Shown: in pieces, positions 32,750 to 43,784 of the stretch | Layout: every line of letters starts with the position of its first letter | Position numbering within the stretch: the first letter of the stretch is position 1 | Assembly: GCA_964019335.1 (NCBI GenBank) | Contig: OZ025649.1 | Coordinates: 186,001 to 250,000 of the forward strand | DNA from: Diplonema japonicum | Lineage: Eukaryota; Euglenozoa; Diplonemea; Diplonemida; Diplonemidae | Direction: 5' to 3' | Length of the DNA stretch: 64,000 nucleotides | Position numbers and translations under genes: made by a program | Notes under the pieces: model-generated | The model's database searches: none | What the model was told of the DNA's origin: nothing | What the model saw: only the letters and a program-made list of their open reading frames with translations

Positions 32750-33028
32750 ATGTTTTTCCAACGAGACTCCCTATCGCGTAATGACGCGGGCGCACCAGGT
32801 AGGCCGGCGAGTGCTGTGGAGTCAATCGTCAGCGGGGAGGAAGAGGTTGTGAGAGGCGAAGTAGAGGAGGACACGTTGGCAGATAACCCACCGGCCTTGG
32901 GCTTTCCCCGTGTGCGACAGGTCACACAATTGTGTTCCTTACACCCCTATGCGGTTCTGCCTGCCTACCCACCAGAAGTCGGACCTTCACCGAGAGACTG
33001 TGTCACACAATGGACTTACATCCCTTGA
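32750..33028 (+). CDS. Possible short uncharacterised ORF or first exon
   Basis: 92 codons, starting MFFQRDSLSRNDAGAPG 9 nt after a pyrimidine tract and CAG. The first 60 residues (acidic, EEEVVRGEVEEDTLADNPP) look like real protein. After VRQ there is a possible GTCACA donor, and the remaining translation is less convincing. No known domain. It may be the first exon of a gene extending into the GC-rich island at 33.1-33.5 kb, or a fragment. Confidence 0.3.
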   Translation: MFFQRDSLSRNDAGAPGRPASAVESIVSGEEEVVRGEVEEDTLADNPPALGFPRVRQVTQLCSLHPYAVLPAYPPEVGPSPRDCVTQWTYIP

Positions 33029-33132
33029 AGTGGTCCACCGTACTTGACGCCTCCGCTCCGATTCTCTCTCCGCGGGAACCCAGCCTACAACTCTGGTGGC
33101 TGGAGGACCCACTTTGAAATCGAACCCCTCAC

Positions 33133-33522
33133 GTGGAAAACACTGTTGCGCACTCTGGACATTTTGCATTAATCTTGTTTTCTGTCGGCAAACAGTGCTC
33201 CCCACGCTCAGGCCACTTCGCTCGGGCGTTCAGGTCAGCTTCCCCAGGAAAACCATCAAACGGCGTCTCCGGGTCCGGTCCTCGTTCTGGCGTGCAGGAG
33301 GCTTCCCCAGGGGATGCCATCCAACACGGCGCTCCGGCTCCGGCCCTCGGCCGCCCAACGCAACACCGTTCCCCTGCTCCTCCTCTCGAGCTGCCTCTCA
33401 GCCGCGCAACCTTCACCTCCTGCGCGTTGCCCAGGGGCCACCACCGTGGAGGTGGGCAGCCACCACACACACCGTGTTCGTCTTCATGTTCATGTGTGTG
33501 TGTGTGTAATCGGACCCCTTAA
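33133..33522 (+). CDS. Doubtful ORF in a GC-rich island
   Basis: 129-codon frame (MENTVAHSGHFALILFSVG...) in a GC-rich island unlike the flanking spacer. It contains imperfect repeats that stay in this frame: HSGHFALILF against RSGHFARAF, and SASPGKPSNGVSGSGP against EASPGDAIQHGAPAPA, 21 codons apart. That gives weak support to this frame over the overlapping one starting at 33096. The end runs into a GT microsatellite (CVCVC). No known domain. It may instead be a non-coding repeat or transposon fragment. Confidence 0.25.
   Translation: MENTVAHSGHFALILFSVGKQCSPRSGHFARAFRSASPGKPSNGVSGSGPRSGVQEASPGDAIQHGAPAPALGRPTQHRSPAPPLELPLSRATFTSCALPRGHHRGGGQPPHTPCSSSCSCVCVCNRTP
33229..33354 (+). repeat. 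Imperfect 63-bp tandem repeat
   Basis: Two neighbouring units aligned on GCTTCCCCAGG (33238 and 33301) share the later blocks CATC.AAC.CGGCG and TCCGG.TCCGG.CCTCG. The unit length is a multiple of three. Confidence 0.6.
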
Positions 33523-33996
33523 TTTTTTTTAAAAAGAGGCCTCCCCCGTTTGTCCCTTTACCTTTACATTACGACTCACTGGTACTGGCACTGGTCTCTT
33601 GACATCCCCGCCCTTTGGTGCTGTTCGCCAGTGAGTATCAGGAACTACAGGTTAGTTTGTTGGTTTTATGCAAGTGGCCACCACGAGTTTCGTTCTTCAT
33701 TTTTTTTTTCTTTTTTTTTTTTTTTTTTTTTCTTCCTCTAAATAAAGGATTTCAAATCAAGCTCGATCGTGTACACCAAAGCTTGATCTATCTGTCCTTT
33801 TTTTTTCTTTTTCTTTTTTCTCTTTCTATATGAAAGGTGAGTGAAAATTTTGAATAACACTGGGGGCGGGGGACATGGGGCCTGGTAATGGAAAATAAGG
33901 GAAGACACTGGGGAGTGAAGCCAGAGTTGAGAGATTGATTTAGAAACAATTGCTGTCTGAAGTCGTATAACAACCTCAGACCTCAATGTTTGGAGA
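33523..33996. other. Spacer
   Basis: T-rich runs and unremarkable sequence up to the left end of a TIR element. No gene seen. Confidence 0.45.
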
Positions 33997-35020
33997 ATAT
34001 AATATGAGCTCGTCCGGACGAAAATGTCAACACTTTTTCCGAAAATTTCTTGTTTTGATTATTTGAGCAAAAAAAGGGCAGCATGCAACCATAGGAAGAT
34101 GACATACATGGTGTACATGACGCCGTTCTTTCAATTGCGATGCTTGGTTTACCATGAGGGTGGCAGGCTTTGCAACCGGCTGCCCCCGGGAAGCGAAAAA
34201 TAGAGGTCAAAAAAACGGCGAAAAATGTTTAAAATGCAATTTTATTGCTTAAAATGCAGCATCTAGGGTGCATAAAATTGGTGATCAAGCGCACTTGTGA
34301 CCCCTGGGTACAACCCTGGGTCGGGTTACTGTTAAAAGTACTCAGCGAAAAATATATGGCGCCGCATAGCCCCCGAAACTCCGGTTTTTTACACCCTATT
34401 TTTTGGCTTTTTCAAGGGGTTCCTAAGGGATTTTGGCCTTTTTCAGAAAAACCAATTCTTAACACTTGCCTGCTCATACAGAGCTTCGTCAAACTTTCAT
34501 TCCCAACCCATCTGCTGAGGTTTTTCCGTTTCTTTTGCACTCATAATACTTTAAAAGTGAAAATTTTGCTTTTTCTAAGGGGTTTTAAAGGGATTTTAGC
34601 CTTAAATAGGCCAAAATAGCACTGTAAGGGTAAGTTCTCCCCACCCCATTTTAATAGTGATTTAGAGTCCAGCCCACCCAAAATGACCCCAAAGGTTTCA
34701 CAGATTTTCAATCTGCGTCCATTCCTCCTGTCGCTTTTCACGGGAAAACGAAAATAAAAAAATGGAGTCTGGGTTATTTGTAACTTCCAAATTGAATCGT
34801 TTGCCAAAAACCATTCTAAAAAACATGTTTTTGCACGTGCGTTTTAAAAATAAAACAAACGGCGAGCATTTTGACCTATATGGTGATCAAGCTTTGACTG
34901 CATTTCTGCACACAAAGTGGTGTCGGACTACTTTTTTACTTAGAAATTTAACGGGGGTTTTCCGCCGCATAGGAGGGTCATTTGTTGACATTTTTTTCCG
35001 GACGAACTTATATACTATAA
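33997..35020. mobile_element. Nonautonomous TIR element (about 1 kb)
   Basis: The ends are inverted copies: left TATAATATGAGCTCGTCCGG then ACGAAAATGTCAACA (33997-34033); right is the complement of a TATAAGTTCGTCCGGAAAA..ATGTCAACA end (34983-35019). The interior has lower homopolymer content than the flanks and no transposase that I recognise. It contains a direct repeat of about 40 bp, with AAGGGGTT....AAGGGATTTT.GCCTT at about 34415 and 34577. Exact ends and target duplication are not certain. Confidence 0.55.
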
Positions 35021-35166
35021 TTTATAAGCTTTTTCACAATGATCCCTGCTAACACCCCGCTACCATAAGGGTGAAATGACAATGTTCCATCTTTTTGAAC
35101 GAAAAATAAAATTAAAGGACGAAAAAAAAGAGGGGGAAAAAAAAAGAGGAAAAAAAAAAAAAAAAA

Positions 35167-35637
35167 ATGTGCAGAGCACCAAAGGGAACCAAGTACTCGG
35201 AGAAGCTTGCCAACTTGCTGGACATAGTGGTGTCAAAGAGCCAGGAAAGCAGTGCAGCCGACAGTGAGCTTACGGTCTTTGACGCACAGGTCGCCCCGCA
35301 ACTTTCCGTGAAAACATACCTGTCAAACTGGGTTAGCTGTGCGCGGCCCGCAGAAGATGTGTTTTGTGTTGTCGGGGTTTACATTGACAGGCTGACGACA
35401 AAGACAGGGATTAAGCTGACCCCCAGGAATATTCATAGGGTTGTTCTTGCTTGCTTGCTTGTTGCGACGAAATGGCATTCTGAGGATATTTTGGCGAACA
35501 CTGCCTACGCGCGTATCGGTGGTGTTGCAGCGCAGGAACTCCTCAGGCTTGAGTCAGCTTTCCTTCTTGAAACTGACTGGGACACACATGTTTCCCCCGC
35601 AGAATTTGCAAAATACGCAACTCAATTGTCACGCTGA
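35167..35637 (+). CDS. Pho80/PCL-type (P/U-type) cyclin
   Basis: Single exon, 156 aa, ATG after an A-rich leader. The short PHO80-like cyclin box is clear: APQLSVKTYLSNWVSCARPAEDVF (family 'P.isi..Yl.ri......'), VVGVYIDRLTTKTGIKLTPRNIHRVVLACLLVATKWHSEDILANTAYARIGG (YIDRL, N-HR, A-K, N..YA..GG all present) and LLRLESAFLLETDWDTHVSPAEF. These cyclins pair with Pho85/CDK5-type kinases in nutrient or polarity signalling. Nothing beyond the single cyclin box is present, normal for the family. The gene is isolated between a TIR element and a 5.5-kb gene desert. Confidence 0.93.
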   Translation: MCRAPKGTKYSEKLANLLDIVVSKSQESSAADSELTVFDAQVAPQLSVKTYLSNWVSCARPAEDVFCVVGVYIDRLTTKTGIKLTPRNIHRVVLACLLVATKWHSEDILANTAYARIGGVAAQELLRLESAFLLETDWDTHVSPAEFAKYATQLSR

Positions 35638-36342
35638 TGGATGAAAGAGGGAATCGAAATTCGTTTAGGATTTGTTTTTTTTATTTATTTTATATTCTCC
35701 CTTCCCAAGAGGGTGGGAGAGGAATGGCGGGAAAGAAAAAGCAAACAACACAAAGAGCGAACGGAAAGGAAACACAAAAAAAAAAAAAAAAAATGAATAA
35801 GAAAAAAAAAACAAGAAAAAAAAGAGAAAAATAATTTTGAGAGAGGTCCTCTCTCCAAGAAGAAGATGAAGAAAATAGAAAAAGGAGAATTCCCCCTTCC
35901 CCCCTTGTTTAGGTAGAAATCTCTCACAAGATTCACTTATACTTTTTCTTTTTTTTTTCTTTTTTTTCTTTTTTTTTTTTTTTTTTCTGTTCTTTCCGTG
36001 AATGCATTTGAGAAATTAAGAGGAAAAAAAAAAATCCAGAATGTGTTCGATCTCACGCAATACCAACCTTTCTTTTTTTTTTTTTTTTTTTCTTCCCGCC
36101 ATCCTCTCTTTCCCGCCTTTTCCCTCCTTTTACCCTCCTGTTCCTCCGAAACCCACAGTCACAGTAAGCATCCTCGTGATCAATACCTCTTACCTTTTTA
36201 TTTTTACCCTTGGACGACCATGACAGGGTATACCTTTTTACCCATTTCGTTTGCAAGTTTAAATGTACTGTACATTAGTATAAGTTTTTTTTTTTTTTTT
36301 TTTAATCTTTCTTTATATTTGTTCGTTCTTCGAATATCTTCA

Positions 36343-36375
<33 letters not shown>

Positions 36376-36704
36376 AAGAATGAAAATGAAAAAAAAAAAG
36401 AACAAGCTATAGTACCAGGAACGGTGCATCTCATTTCGTACCCCGACACCTTTTTACTTCTACATGTTCTAGTCAATGCAAGCAGAGGTGGTTCACCTGA
36501 CGGGAAAGGGGTTTACAAAACAAAAATAAAACAAAGCAAAAATTTAAAAAAAAAAAAAAAAATAAAAAAACCCCTCCTAACACACCACCAAAAGGTTGAA
36601 GGTTGACTTGGGTGGCCACAGCGCCTCCTAACGGTTCCCTCTTTGGAAAAAAAAAAAGAAAAAAGGAGGAGGGTGTTGTTGTTTTTTTTCTTTTTTTTTT
36701 TTCT

Positions 36705-36736
<32 letters not shown>

Positions 36737-37511
36737 CGTTTTTCTTGGTGGGCGGTTGCTTATACTTCTCCCCCATCGCAGCAATTATTTTTCTTCTTTA
36801 TATTGTTCTTCTTTCCTAAAAACGATTTTTTTTTGTTGTTCTTTTCTATATTTCATATATCAGGGTGTCCTTCTTAGTGACCCAGAAAAAAAAAAGAAAA
36901 GAAGAAAAGAAAAAAAAAAGAGAAGAACAAAAAAGAAAAAAAAGGGGGGGTGCACCTTTTCCTTTTTTTCTATTTCGTATTTCTTCTTCCTTTTTTTTTT
37001 TCTTGTTCTTTTTTTTATAACTCCAGCCAAATTTTTAAATGTGTGTGGATGTGGGAGGGGGGGGGGGGGGGGGGGGGACGAATGAGACAAGTACAACAAC
37101 AAATACCTGTGATCGCAGTCCTGACCCCACGCACGGACTCAAGTTTAGCTGCTCTAAACAACCAACGTTTTTAAATCTTATAATTCACATTGGCACCCGC
37201 TTTTGTTTTGAAGTACTGGCATCACTAGCCCAAAAGCACTGCATGTGTAAAAAAAAAAAAAAAAAGGAAAAGGAGGAAGAAGAAGAAAAAAAAAAAAGAA
37301 AAAAACTAACTTGCAACCAAAACACGACTTTAACGCCATCTACTCTTCCCATCTAGGCAAATTGAAGGGATAAGATGGAAAAAAAAGAAAAAAAATGGGG
37401 GGGAGGAAAAGAATTTCCCCTCGTAATGTTAATAACAGTTGTACCTAGTGGGGGCCGTTCCCATGAAGTAGACCAATGAAAGGGGGGAGGTTTTTGTGCT
37501 TATAGCACCCA

Positions 37512-37559
<48 letters not shown>

Positions 37560-37708
37560 CCTTCTATCGCGTGAATACGAACAGAAATGCAACAATATTT
37601 TGGACGGAATATTTATATTTTTTTTTCTTTTTTTTTTCTTTTTAGGTGGGGTTTATTTTATTGTTGTTTCTAGTGACTAAAACCTTCGGCGCAGGGCTCA
37701 GAAAAAAA

Positions 37709-37745
<37 letters not shown>

Positions 37746-37896
37746 AGATGGGTTTTTAGGTTTCCCCCCATCCCTCCCCCCCCTTTTTTTTTTTCTCGTC
37801 TTTCCAAAGCACAAACGTGGTCCGGTGGTACGTTTCTTTTTCACGATGTTTCCTTTGAGACCCCTTCAGGCGTCCTGCCAGATACCCTTGAATGTT

Positions 37897-37933
<37 letters not shown>

Positions 37934-38802
37934 CTTTCCCATCCCCTCGTCGTTCTTCAAAGGCTTGCTGACAAAGTATTATATTTGCCACGAGCCGCAA
38001 GATCGCTGTTTTGTTGTTTTTTTTTTCTTTTTTTCTTTTTTTTTTTCCGCTTAGATGAATTGTTTATAAAAGAAAAAAAAAAAGAGTCAAACCCAGCTTT
38101 TTGTTTGGCTTTTAACCACACCCGACTTTGCACAAAGCAACAAAGAAATCGCCAACTCTTCCCCCACCCCTTTTTCCTTTTTTTTCAACTCTTATCCGCA
38201 AGCATAATAAGCAGGATAGCTTTCATTTGTTTTTTCTTTTCTTTTTTTTTTTTTACCCCTTTTTCTTCCTCCCATTTTCCATTCTTTTAATTAAAAGGTC
38301 TCCAGGCAATTGACCATCCCCCCCCCTTTTTTTTTTCTTTTCTTATCGCCTCGATATGTAACACAGAAGAAATTAACCTCCTGGCATAATCACAACCACC
38401 CTCAAATGGCAAAAAAGAAAAAGGGGAAAAATAAAATAAAAAGGTGGGGTCTGCCAAAGAAAATTGGTTATCTGAAAAATGTAAAATAATATTACAGAGA
38501 GGGGGCAATTGGTAGGCACCTCTAATCTCGAAACGAGCGGACGAACTCCTAAAATGAAAGGCAGTGGGTTAAAAAAAAAAAAGAAAAGAAATGTGGGAAA
38601 AAAAAAGAAGAAATATGTTACCTGCTAGGGGGGCTAGTTCGGAATACCCGTGCTCTGAGTTTTCTTCGGCCGTGATATTCCACAACTGCTTGCACCTGCA
38701 GTACAGAATCTTTCAAGTAAAAATATACTTCCTATCCTAAATCCTATTCCTAAGTTTTCTAGTTTATCTATTTTTTTTTTTTCATATTTTTTTTTTTTTC
38801 CC

Positions 38803-38838
<36 letters not shown>

Positions 38839-38883
38839 CATGCTCAGATTGTTTTTTTTTTTCTTGTTGAAAGGGAGAAATTT

Positions 38884-38916
<33 letters not shown>

Positions 38917-39407
38917 AGAAGACAGCAAAAGGAAAGCTTTCTCAGAACATTTAATGAGGTAGGAAATAAAGTTTTTTTTAAAATTAAAAAAAAAAGGAAG
39001 AACAGAGAGAAAGAGAAAAAATAAATATGACTTTCCAAAAAAAAAAAAAAAAAAAAAAAAAAACACTCACAGACCCTGACTACGGCTTCGCCAACTAAAG
39101 AGGGGGGGAAATTAAACTTGATTGCCATATCTCTAAAAAAGGAAAATCCTTTTTTTCTTTTTCTTTTCCCCCCAATACTTTGGCCTCAGGCCCTCCCGCT
39201 CTTTTTTCTCTCTTTTTTTTTTCTTTTTTTTTCTTTTAGTTAACTAAAAAGCTAAGTAAAAAAGAAAAAAGAAAAGGGAAAAAAAAAAAAGATGCATTTT
39301 ATATCTCATCTTCCCCCCCCCCCCCCCCCCCTGATTCGCTTTTTGTCAACTTCTATGTTGTTGCTTTTTTTTTTCTTTTTCTTTTGTCTCACAATTGTTT
39401 AGGCAAC

Positions 39408-39439
<32 letters not shown>

Positions 39440-41168
39440 GCTGGCAATACAACGAATCGTGGAGAATGCCTAATATCCATTCTCCACAGTATTTGTTGTA
39501 GCCAAGGGACAAAATAATTGATTGACTCGCCTTGAGATGGCATGGTCTTCCCGGTTTTTTTTTTTTTTTTTTTTTTTTTTTTCTAACAGTTCAAACAAAA
39601 GATACCACCATACAAAAAAAAAGGGGGGGAAAAAAAAGCTATCTGTTACTCTTTAAAAAAAAAAAAAAAAACCTTGATTGGTTCGTTGGGAAGAGTTTTA
39701 CTTTCTTTTTTAATTTTTTTTTTCTTTCTCTTAGAGAAACATTGTTACTCCATCCCTCTAGCTCTTTTTTTTAACACAATTGATACCCTCTCACCCCCTT
39801 CCACCACCACCTCAGTACTCAAATAAGGGTCGTTGAAGTACTTTCCAGGTGGGTTCGTGCTTCTCCTTAAAAAGGTGAAAACAGGGGGCGGAGGAAAAAA
39901 AAAAAATAAATAAATAAATGGCCACAGTTTTTGTATGGCTCACCCAGTAAGCAACCAAATCAAAACACAAAGGGGTGAGTAGGAGGGGGGGGGGTAGTTT
40001 TTTATACATCCTCTTTTTTTTTTTTTGAAACTCCTTTCCCTCCTCCCTTCCTTCCTTTTTTTTTAAACTTTTTTATCCGTGTTCCTTCTCCCTCTCCCCC
40101 CCTTTTTTTTTTACTGAAAAAAAGAAGAAACGGGGGGAATAAAGAAGAGAGGGAAAAAAAAAAGAGGGGAAAATGCGCAAGGCGGGGGTATGCCGTAATA
40201 TTCTTAACTGGATATTGAAACGGCCCTTTTTTTTTTTCTTTTTTTTTTTCTCTTTTCTTTTTACTTTCATAAATAGCTGTATCAAAGTGGGGCTCCTTTT
40301 TTTTTTTTTTTTTTTTTTTTTTTGACTTTAATGTCCACATGTCTAAGTCACCGAGCAGAACGACCTGATTCTGTTTTTGGTCGTGCTCGTAAAAAATAAT
40401 TCTTATTTGGCCCATGATTAGCCCCTGTTGATATCGATTTTTTTTTTTCCCATCGTTTTGCTTCATCAGATACAAGAAGAAAATCAACTTAATCACACGT
40501 GATGTAAGTGAGGGGGGAGTAAGGGGGTGTGAATGAAGAATGCAGAATAAGTGTGATTTCTCAGTCCTGACTAAGTCTCTACTGGGTTGCCTTCATCCCT
40601 CCCCCCTCCTCCCTCATAGATGCACTATATCACTGTATTCTATCTCCTTATTATTATTATTATTTTTTTTTTTTTTTTTCCAAAAACTCGAAAACTTTTT
40701 TTTTTTTGAAAGGGAAAGAAAAAAAAAACCCCCCCCAATGGGTTGCCCAGCGAAAAAAAAAAAGAATAAAAAAAAAAGGAGGGGAAAAAAAAGACCCTCC
40801 CGAACTTCACAACTTGAGAGTTTTTTTTTTTTTTTTTTTTCCTTTCTTTTTTTCTTTTTTTTTTTTCCTGGGTTGCCTCCCCCCTCCCATTTTGTTGTTT
40901 ATTCATGCTTATGCTATGCTTCCTTAACCGGGCAAACAAAATTTCCTTTTTTTTTTGTTTTGTTTTTTGCACCAATAATCGAGCATAGTTCTCAGTTTCA
41001 GTTCGAGGGAAACAGAAGGTTGGAGGAAAGAAAAGAAGAAATAGAAAAAGAAACAATTTGCGGCACCATATACTTGTTCACTGGCTCTGGGCACCCCCGG
41101 GAGCGACCCGCTTCTGTTGACCCCGCCAGTCGGAGTACTTCCTCTCCTTTGTTTTTTTATTTTATTTA
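35638..41168. other. 5.5-kb gene desert of homopolymer runs
   Basis: Dense A, T, C and G runs, e.g. T46 at about 37514-37559, T32 at about 37899, G21 near 37058, C16 near 39313, A/T runs throughout 38760-39060. Every ORF found is Phe/Lys/Ser-rich translation of the runs. No RNA gene or protein family recognised on either strand. A short segment at about 37868 resembles one at about 58709. Confidence 0.6.
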
Positions 41169-42690
41169 CTGTAAAACGAATAATGTCGGACGGAAAAATT
41201 CTCGGACAGAAAAACTCCCGGACACCAAAAAAACCCGGACATTTTTCCGTCCGGGAGTTTTTCTGGGAAGAAGTTTTTTTACTTAAGGGGGGTAGCACTC
41301 CCACCACGTTTGCCTGGAAGGGCTTTATTCCTTGTGCAGAGCCAAAATGTCACCCTGCGTGGCAGTTTGAATTTTTCTTCCCCTTTCAATACACCAACAA
41401 ACAGCACCCACGGGATCTTTAACTTCTCATAAACCCGTACTTCTTTCGTCAAATTGACCAGTTCGACTACCCATGGCACGTTGAGCAGCTGGCTTGTGAG
41501 GGGCCCAACTTTGGTGCTGACACCCCCGGCCAGCTCACCCCCGAGAGGTGGAGGAGATAAACTCCTTACACCGGGCCAGTACAAACCCCCGAAAGCAGCT
41601 TGGCGGCCTCTGCCTCGGTCAGAAGACGGCAGCAACAGGTTCAACAGAGCCCCCGGTTTCTTCCAGACGGAAATACTGGACGTTGCTATTCCACCCAACC
41701 ACACCCTGGCCGCCGCGACGCCGTGATAGCAGCGTATCGCCCAATACGGGATTTAGCATCCTTCGGGGGCTGAAAGGTTTTTGCTTGAGTCGATAGGTAA
41801 ACGGGCTTGGTGAGCCTATCCCAGCACAACAAATATGCACCTATGCAGAAGGGCTGCTGTGCGCCAATCCAGCCCGAAAGACAGACTGGTAGACTTTGGT
41901 GGGGCACTGTCCTTTTCCACTGGCTAGGCTGACAAAATTTTGCAGCAAGAAAGACAAAAGCCGCAAGCCACCTCCGGAAAGCCCGGAAACGAGAAGGACA
42001 ACGAGAAGGCACGCTGTTTCACCATGGAATTCAGGTCCATAATCGACACCCATAAAGTAAGGCCGGAATTGGTCTGGAATACGGGGTTAAAAACCAAAAC
42101 AAAAAAAAGGGGTGCTAAGGTCGTAAAAGTCCGTGGCTTGGGGGACAAAACGGGCTATAACCGAACAGCTGGCTGTTTCCTTGCTGGATGGTTAAATACA
42201 AAGGCAAAGCGGAAACGCAACCGGCAGGGATTATCCGTGCCCCGGTCAAGCACCCGCCCACCGAATGGAGCCTAACGGCATCGCCCAATCATTGACCACA
42301 ACTCTCATACGACCTATGCCTATGGGTTCGTAGAGTGGTTCGCAGGCGCAAACGTGCACATTGCTTTTGTCCCCCTGGGCTCACCTACATGGTTCAACCG
42401 ATGGATATTGGGTTGAACGCAGCTGTAAAGCATCTATTAAGAAAGGTAGTAGGCCACACGAAGGCTCGACAAGCTGATTGCCTCAGGGGCAGCAAGGGAG
42501 GACAAAGATGCAGAAAGGGAACCCTGGGGGTTTCTTCGCGCGGTTGCCGTTTGCAGCCCAGGCCAGTATGTAGGTGGTAGTGGACCAGGCCCCCTGACGG
42601 CCTTACCTAAAAAAAATTCCCGGACGGAAAAATTCCCGGACGCCAAAAAAACTCGGACATTTTTCCGTCCGGGAGTTTTTCGTTTTACAG
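41169..42690. mobile_element. Decayed pogo/Tigger-like DNA transposon
   Basis: 1522 bp bounded by perfect 11-bp inverted ends CTGTAAAACGA...TCGTTTTACAG, flanked on both sides by TA (in fact TATTTA on each side). This is as expected for Tc1/mariner-pogo insertion at TA. Both subterminal regions (41187-41270 and 42610-42680) hold several copies of CCCGGACGGAAAAA in both orientations, able to form hairpins. The interior encodes recognisable pieces of a pogo-type (DDE_1, CENP-B-like) transposase, but broken. Confidence 0.75.
41440..42480 (+). pseudogene. Fragmented pogo-type DDE transposase
   Basis: Coding-like pieces lie in more than one + frame. RSIIDTHKVRPELVWNTGLK with KKRGAKVVKVRGLGDKTGYN (41940-42275) fits the 'N.DET...' to 'G.K.v......' core of pogo transposases. 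FLAGWLNTKAKRKR follows, then in another frame FCPPGLTYMVQPMDIGLN (about 42360-42420), matching the diagnostic 'PPG.T...QP.D.g.n' motif. Stops and frameshifts between the pieces make it inactive. Confidence 0.6.
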
Positions 42691-42796
42691 TATTTATTTT
42701 TTTTTTTTTTTTCCCCTTCGGTTTCCTCTGTTCCCAGCTCCATTGGTAAAAAGAGATATGGTCAACTTCCCCGCTGTTTGTCACATCCTGGCGTCC

Positions 42797-42832
<36 letters not shown>

Positions 42833-42951
42833 TCAAGTTTTGTATCGACAACGAAAAAATGTATTTTCTGAGCAATGCCATTTCATTTGGGAAAGAAAAA
42901 AAAAAGATAAAAAGAAGTCAAAAAAACAAGCGGAAAATTGACCATATTTTA

Positions 42952-42995
<44 letters not shown>

Positions 42996-43150
42996 TCCTT
43001 TTTTGATTTCCCTCTCTTTTCATTTTTTTCTTTCTTTTTTTTTTTTTTTTTTCCCTCCCCTTTATTATTTATTATTATTTATTTTCTCCCTTCTATTCCT
43101 TTCTTCATTCGCTTCTTCCCTTCCTTTTGTACCCTCACCACAAGGGAGAG
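42691..43150. other. Homopolymer-rich spacer
   Basis: A32 at about 42797 and T34 at about 42960, then a pyrimidine-rich tract ending CCCTCACCACAAG, 6 nt before the next start codon. No gene. Confidence 0.55.
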
Positions 43151-43593
43151 ATGTTTACAGCAAGGAGGCAGTTGAGGTTCATCTCTTTAAAGAAAACACT
43201 TCGGCAGAAGAGGAAAACTGTCTCAGAGCAACAGGAAGTCCGCGACGAAGAAGAAGCGAGGCAATGCTTAGGAGTGAGCAAGGAATGCAGAAACCCTTTT
43301 TCGCTGTTCTTGGTAGAAAATGCAATGCACCACAGAGGGAAGCTCGATGAGAGATTCATGGCGAAAACGCTCAGCTTGTGGAAAAATTCAACGGAAGACA
43401 GAAGAAATCGCTGCACGTATATCTTTCGAGCATCCTAGCAAATGAAATTTTTTATAGCCTAGCTGCTCTCGGGTATCACAGGCACAGGAGGAGGCGCACC
43501 CTTCGTCCTTCAGCTTCCGTAGATGTGAAATACATCGACCTCTGTTGGCTCGGCTTCTGGCGGGCAGGAGACTCTGCTCTGGCGCATTTGTGA
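43151..43593 (+). CDS. Small HMG-box-like protein
   Basis: Exons 43151-43416 and 43458-43593 (41-nt intron, GTATA...ATAG) give 133 aa in frame. Basic N-terminal helix (MFTARRQLRFISLKKTLRQKRK), then a segment resembling an HMG box: RNPFSLFLVENAMHHRGKLDE, FMAKTLSLWKNSTEDRRNRC, with the usual P-x-S-x-F-x-F start and the W-K-x-[LS]-[ST] turn. The C-terminus is basic, then WLGFWRAGDSALAHL. HMG boxes bend DNA. The match is to the general pattern only; without the intron the frame stops at 43438. Alternative: unrelated small basic protein. Confidence 0.5.
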
Positions 43594-43784
43594 TTTTTTT
43601 TTTTTTTTTCTCGATATGATTTGGGTCTTGAATGAAAAAAAAAAAATCACATTATTATTGATCATCTTGGTCTCGAACCCAGAATTATGATTCTACTTTT
43701 TTTTTTTTTTTTTTTCCAGTTTCTGCGGCAGGGATCGGCGGAGTGAAGAAATTGAAAAGTGAGATTTAAAAAAAAAAAAAAAAA

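Noticed and set aside
40002-40496. - strand ORF with GLIMGQIRIIFYEHDQ, possibly a retroelement scrap
   Set aside because: Only about 35 residues look non-repetitive and no family motif is visible.
35638-41160. Lys/Phe-rich ORFs of up to about 250 codons
   Set aside because: Same run artefact; none shows a recognisable domain or a sensible start.
43655-43705. T-arm-like sequence GGTCTCGAACCCAGAA suggesting a - strand tRNA
   Set aside because: No matching acceptor or anticodon stem could be found around it.
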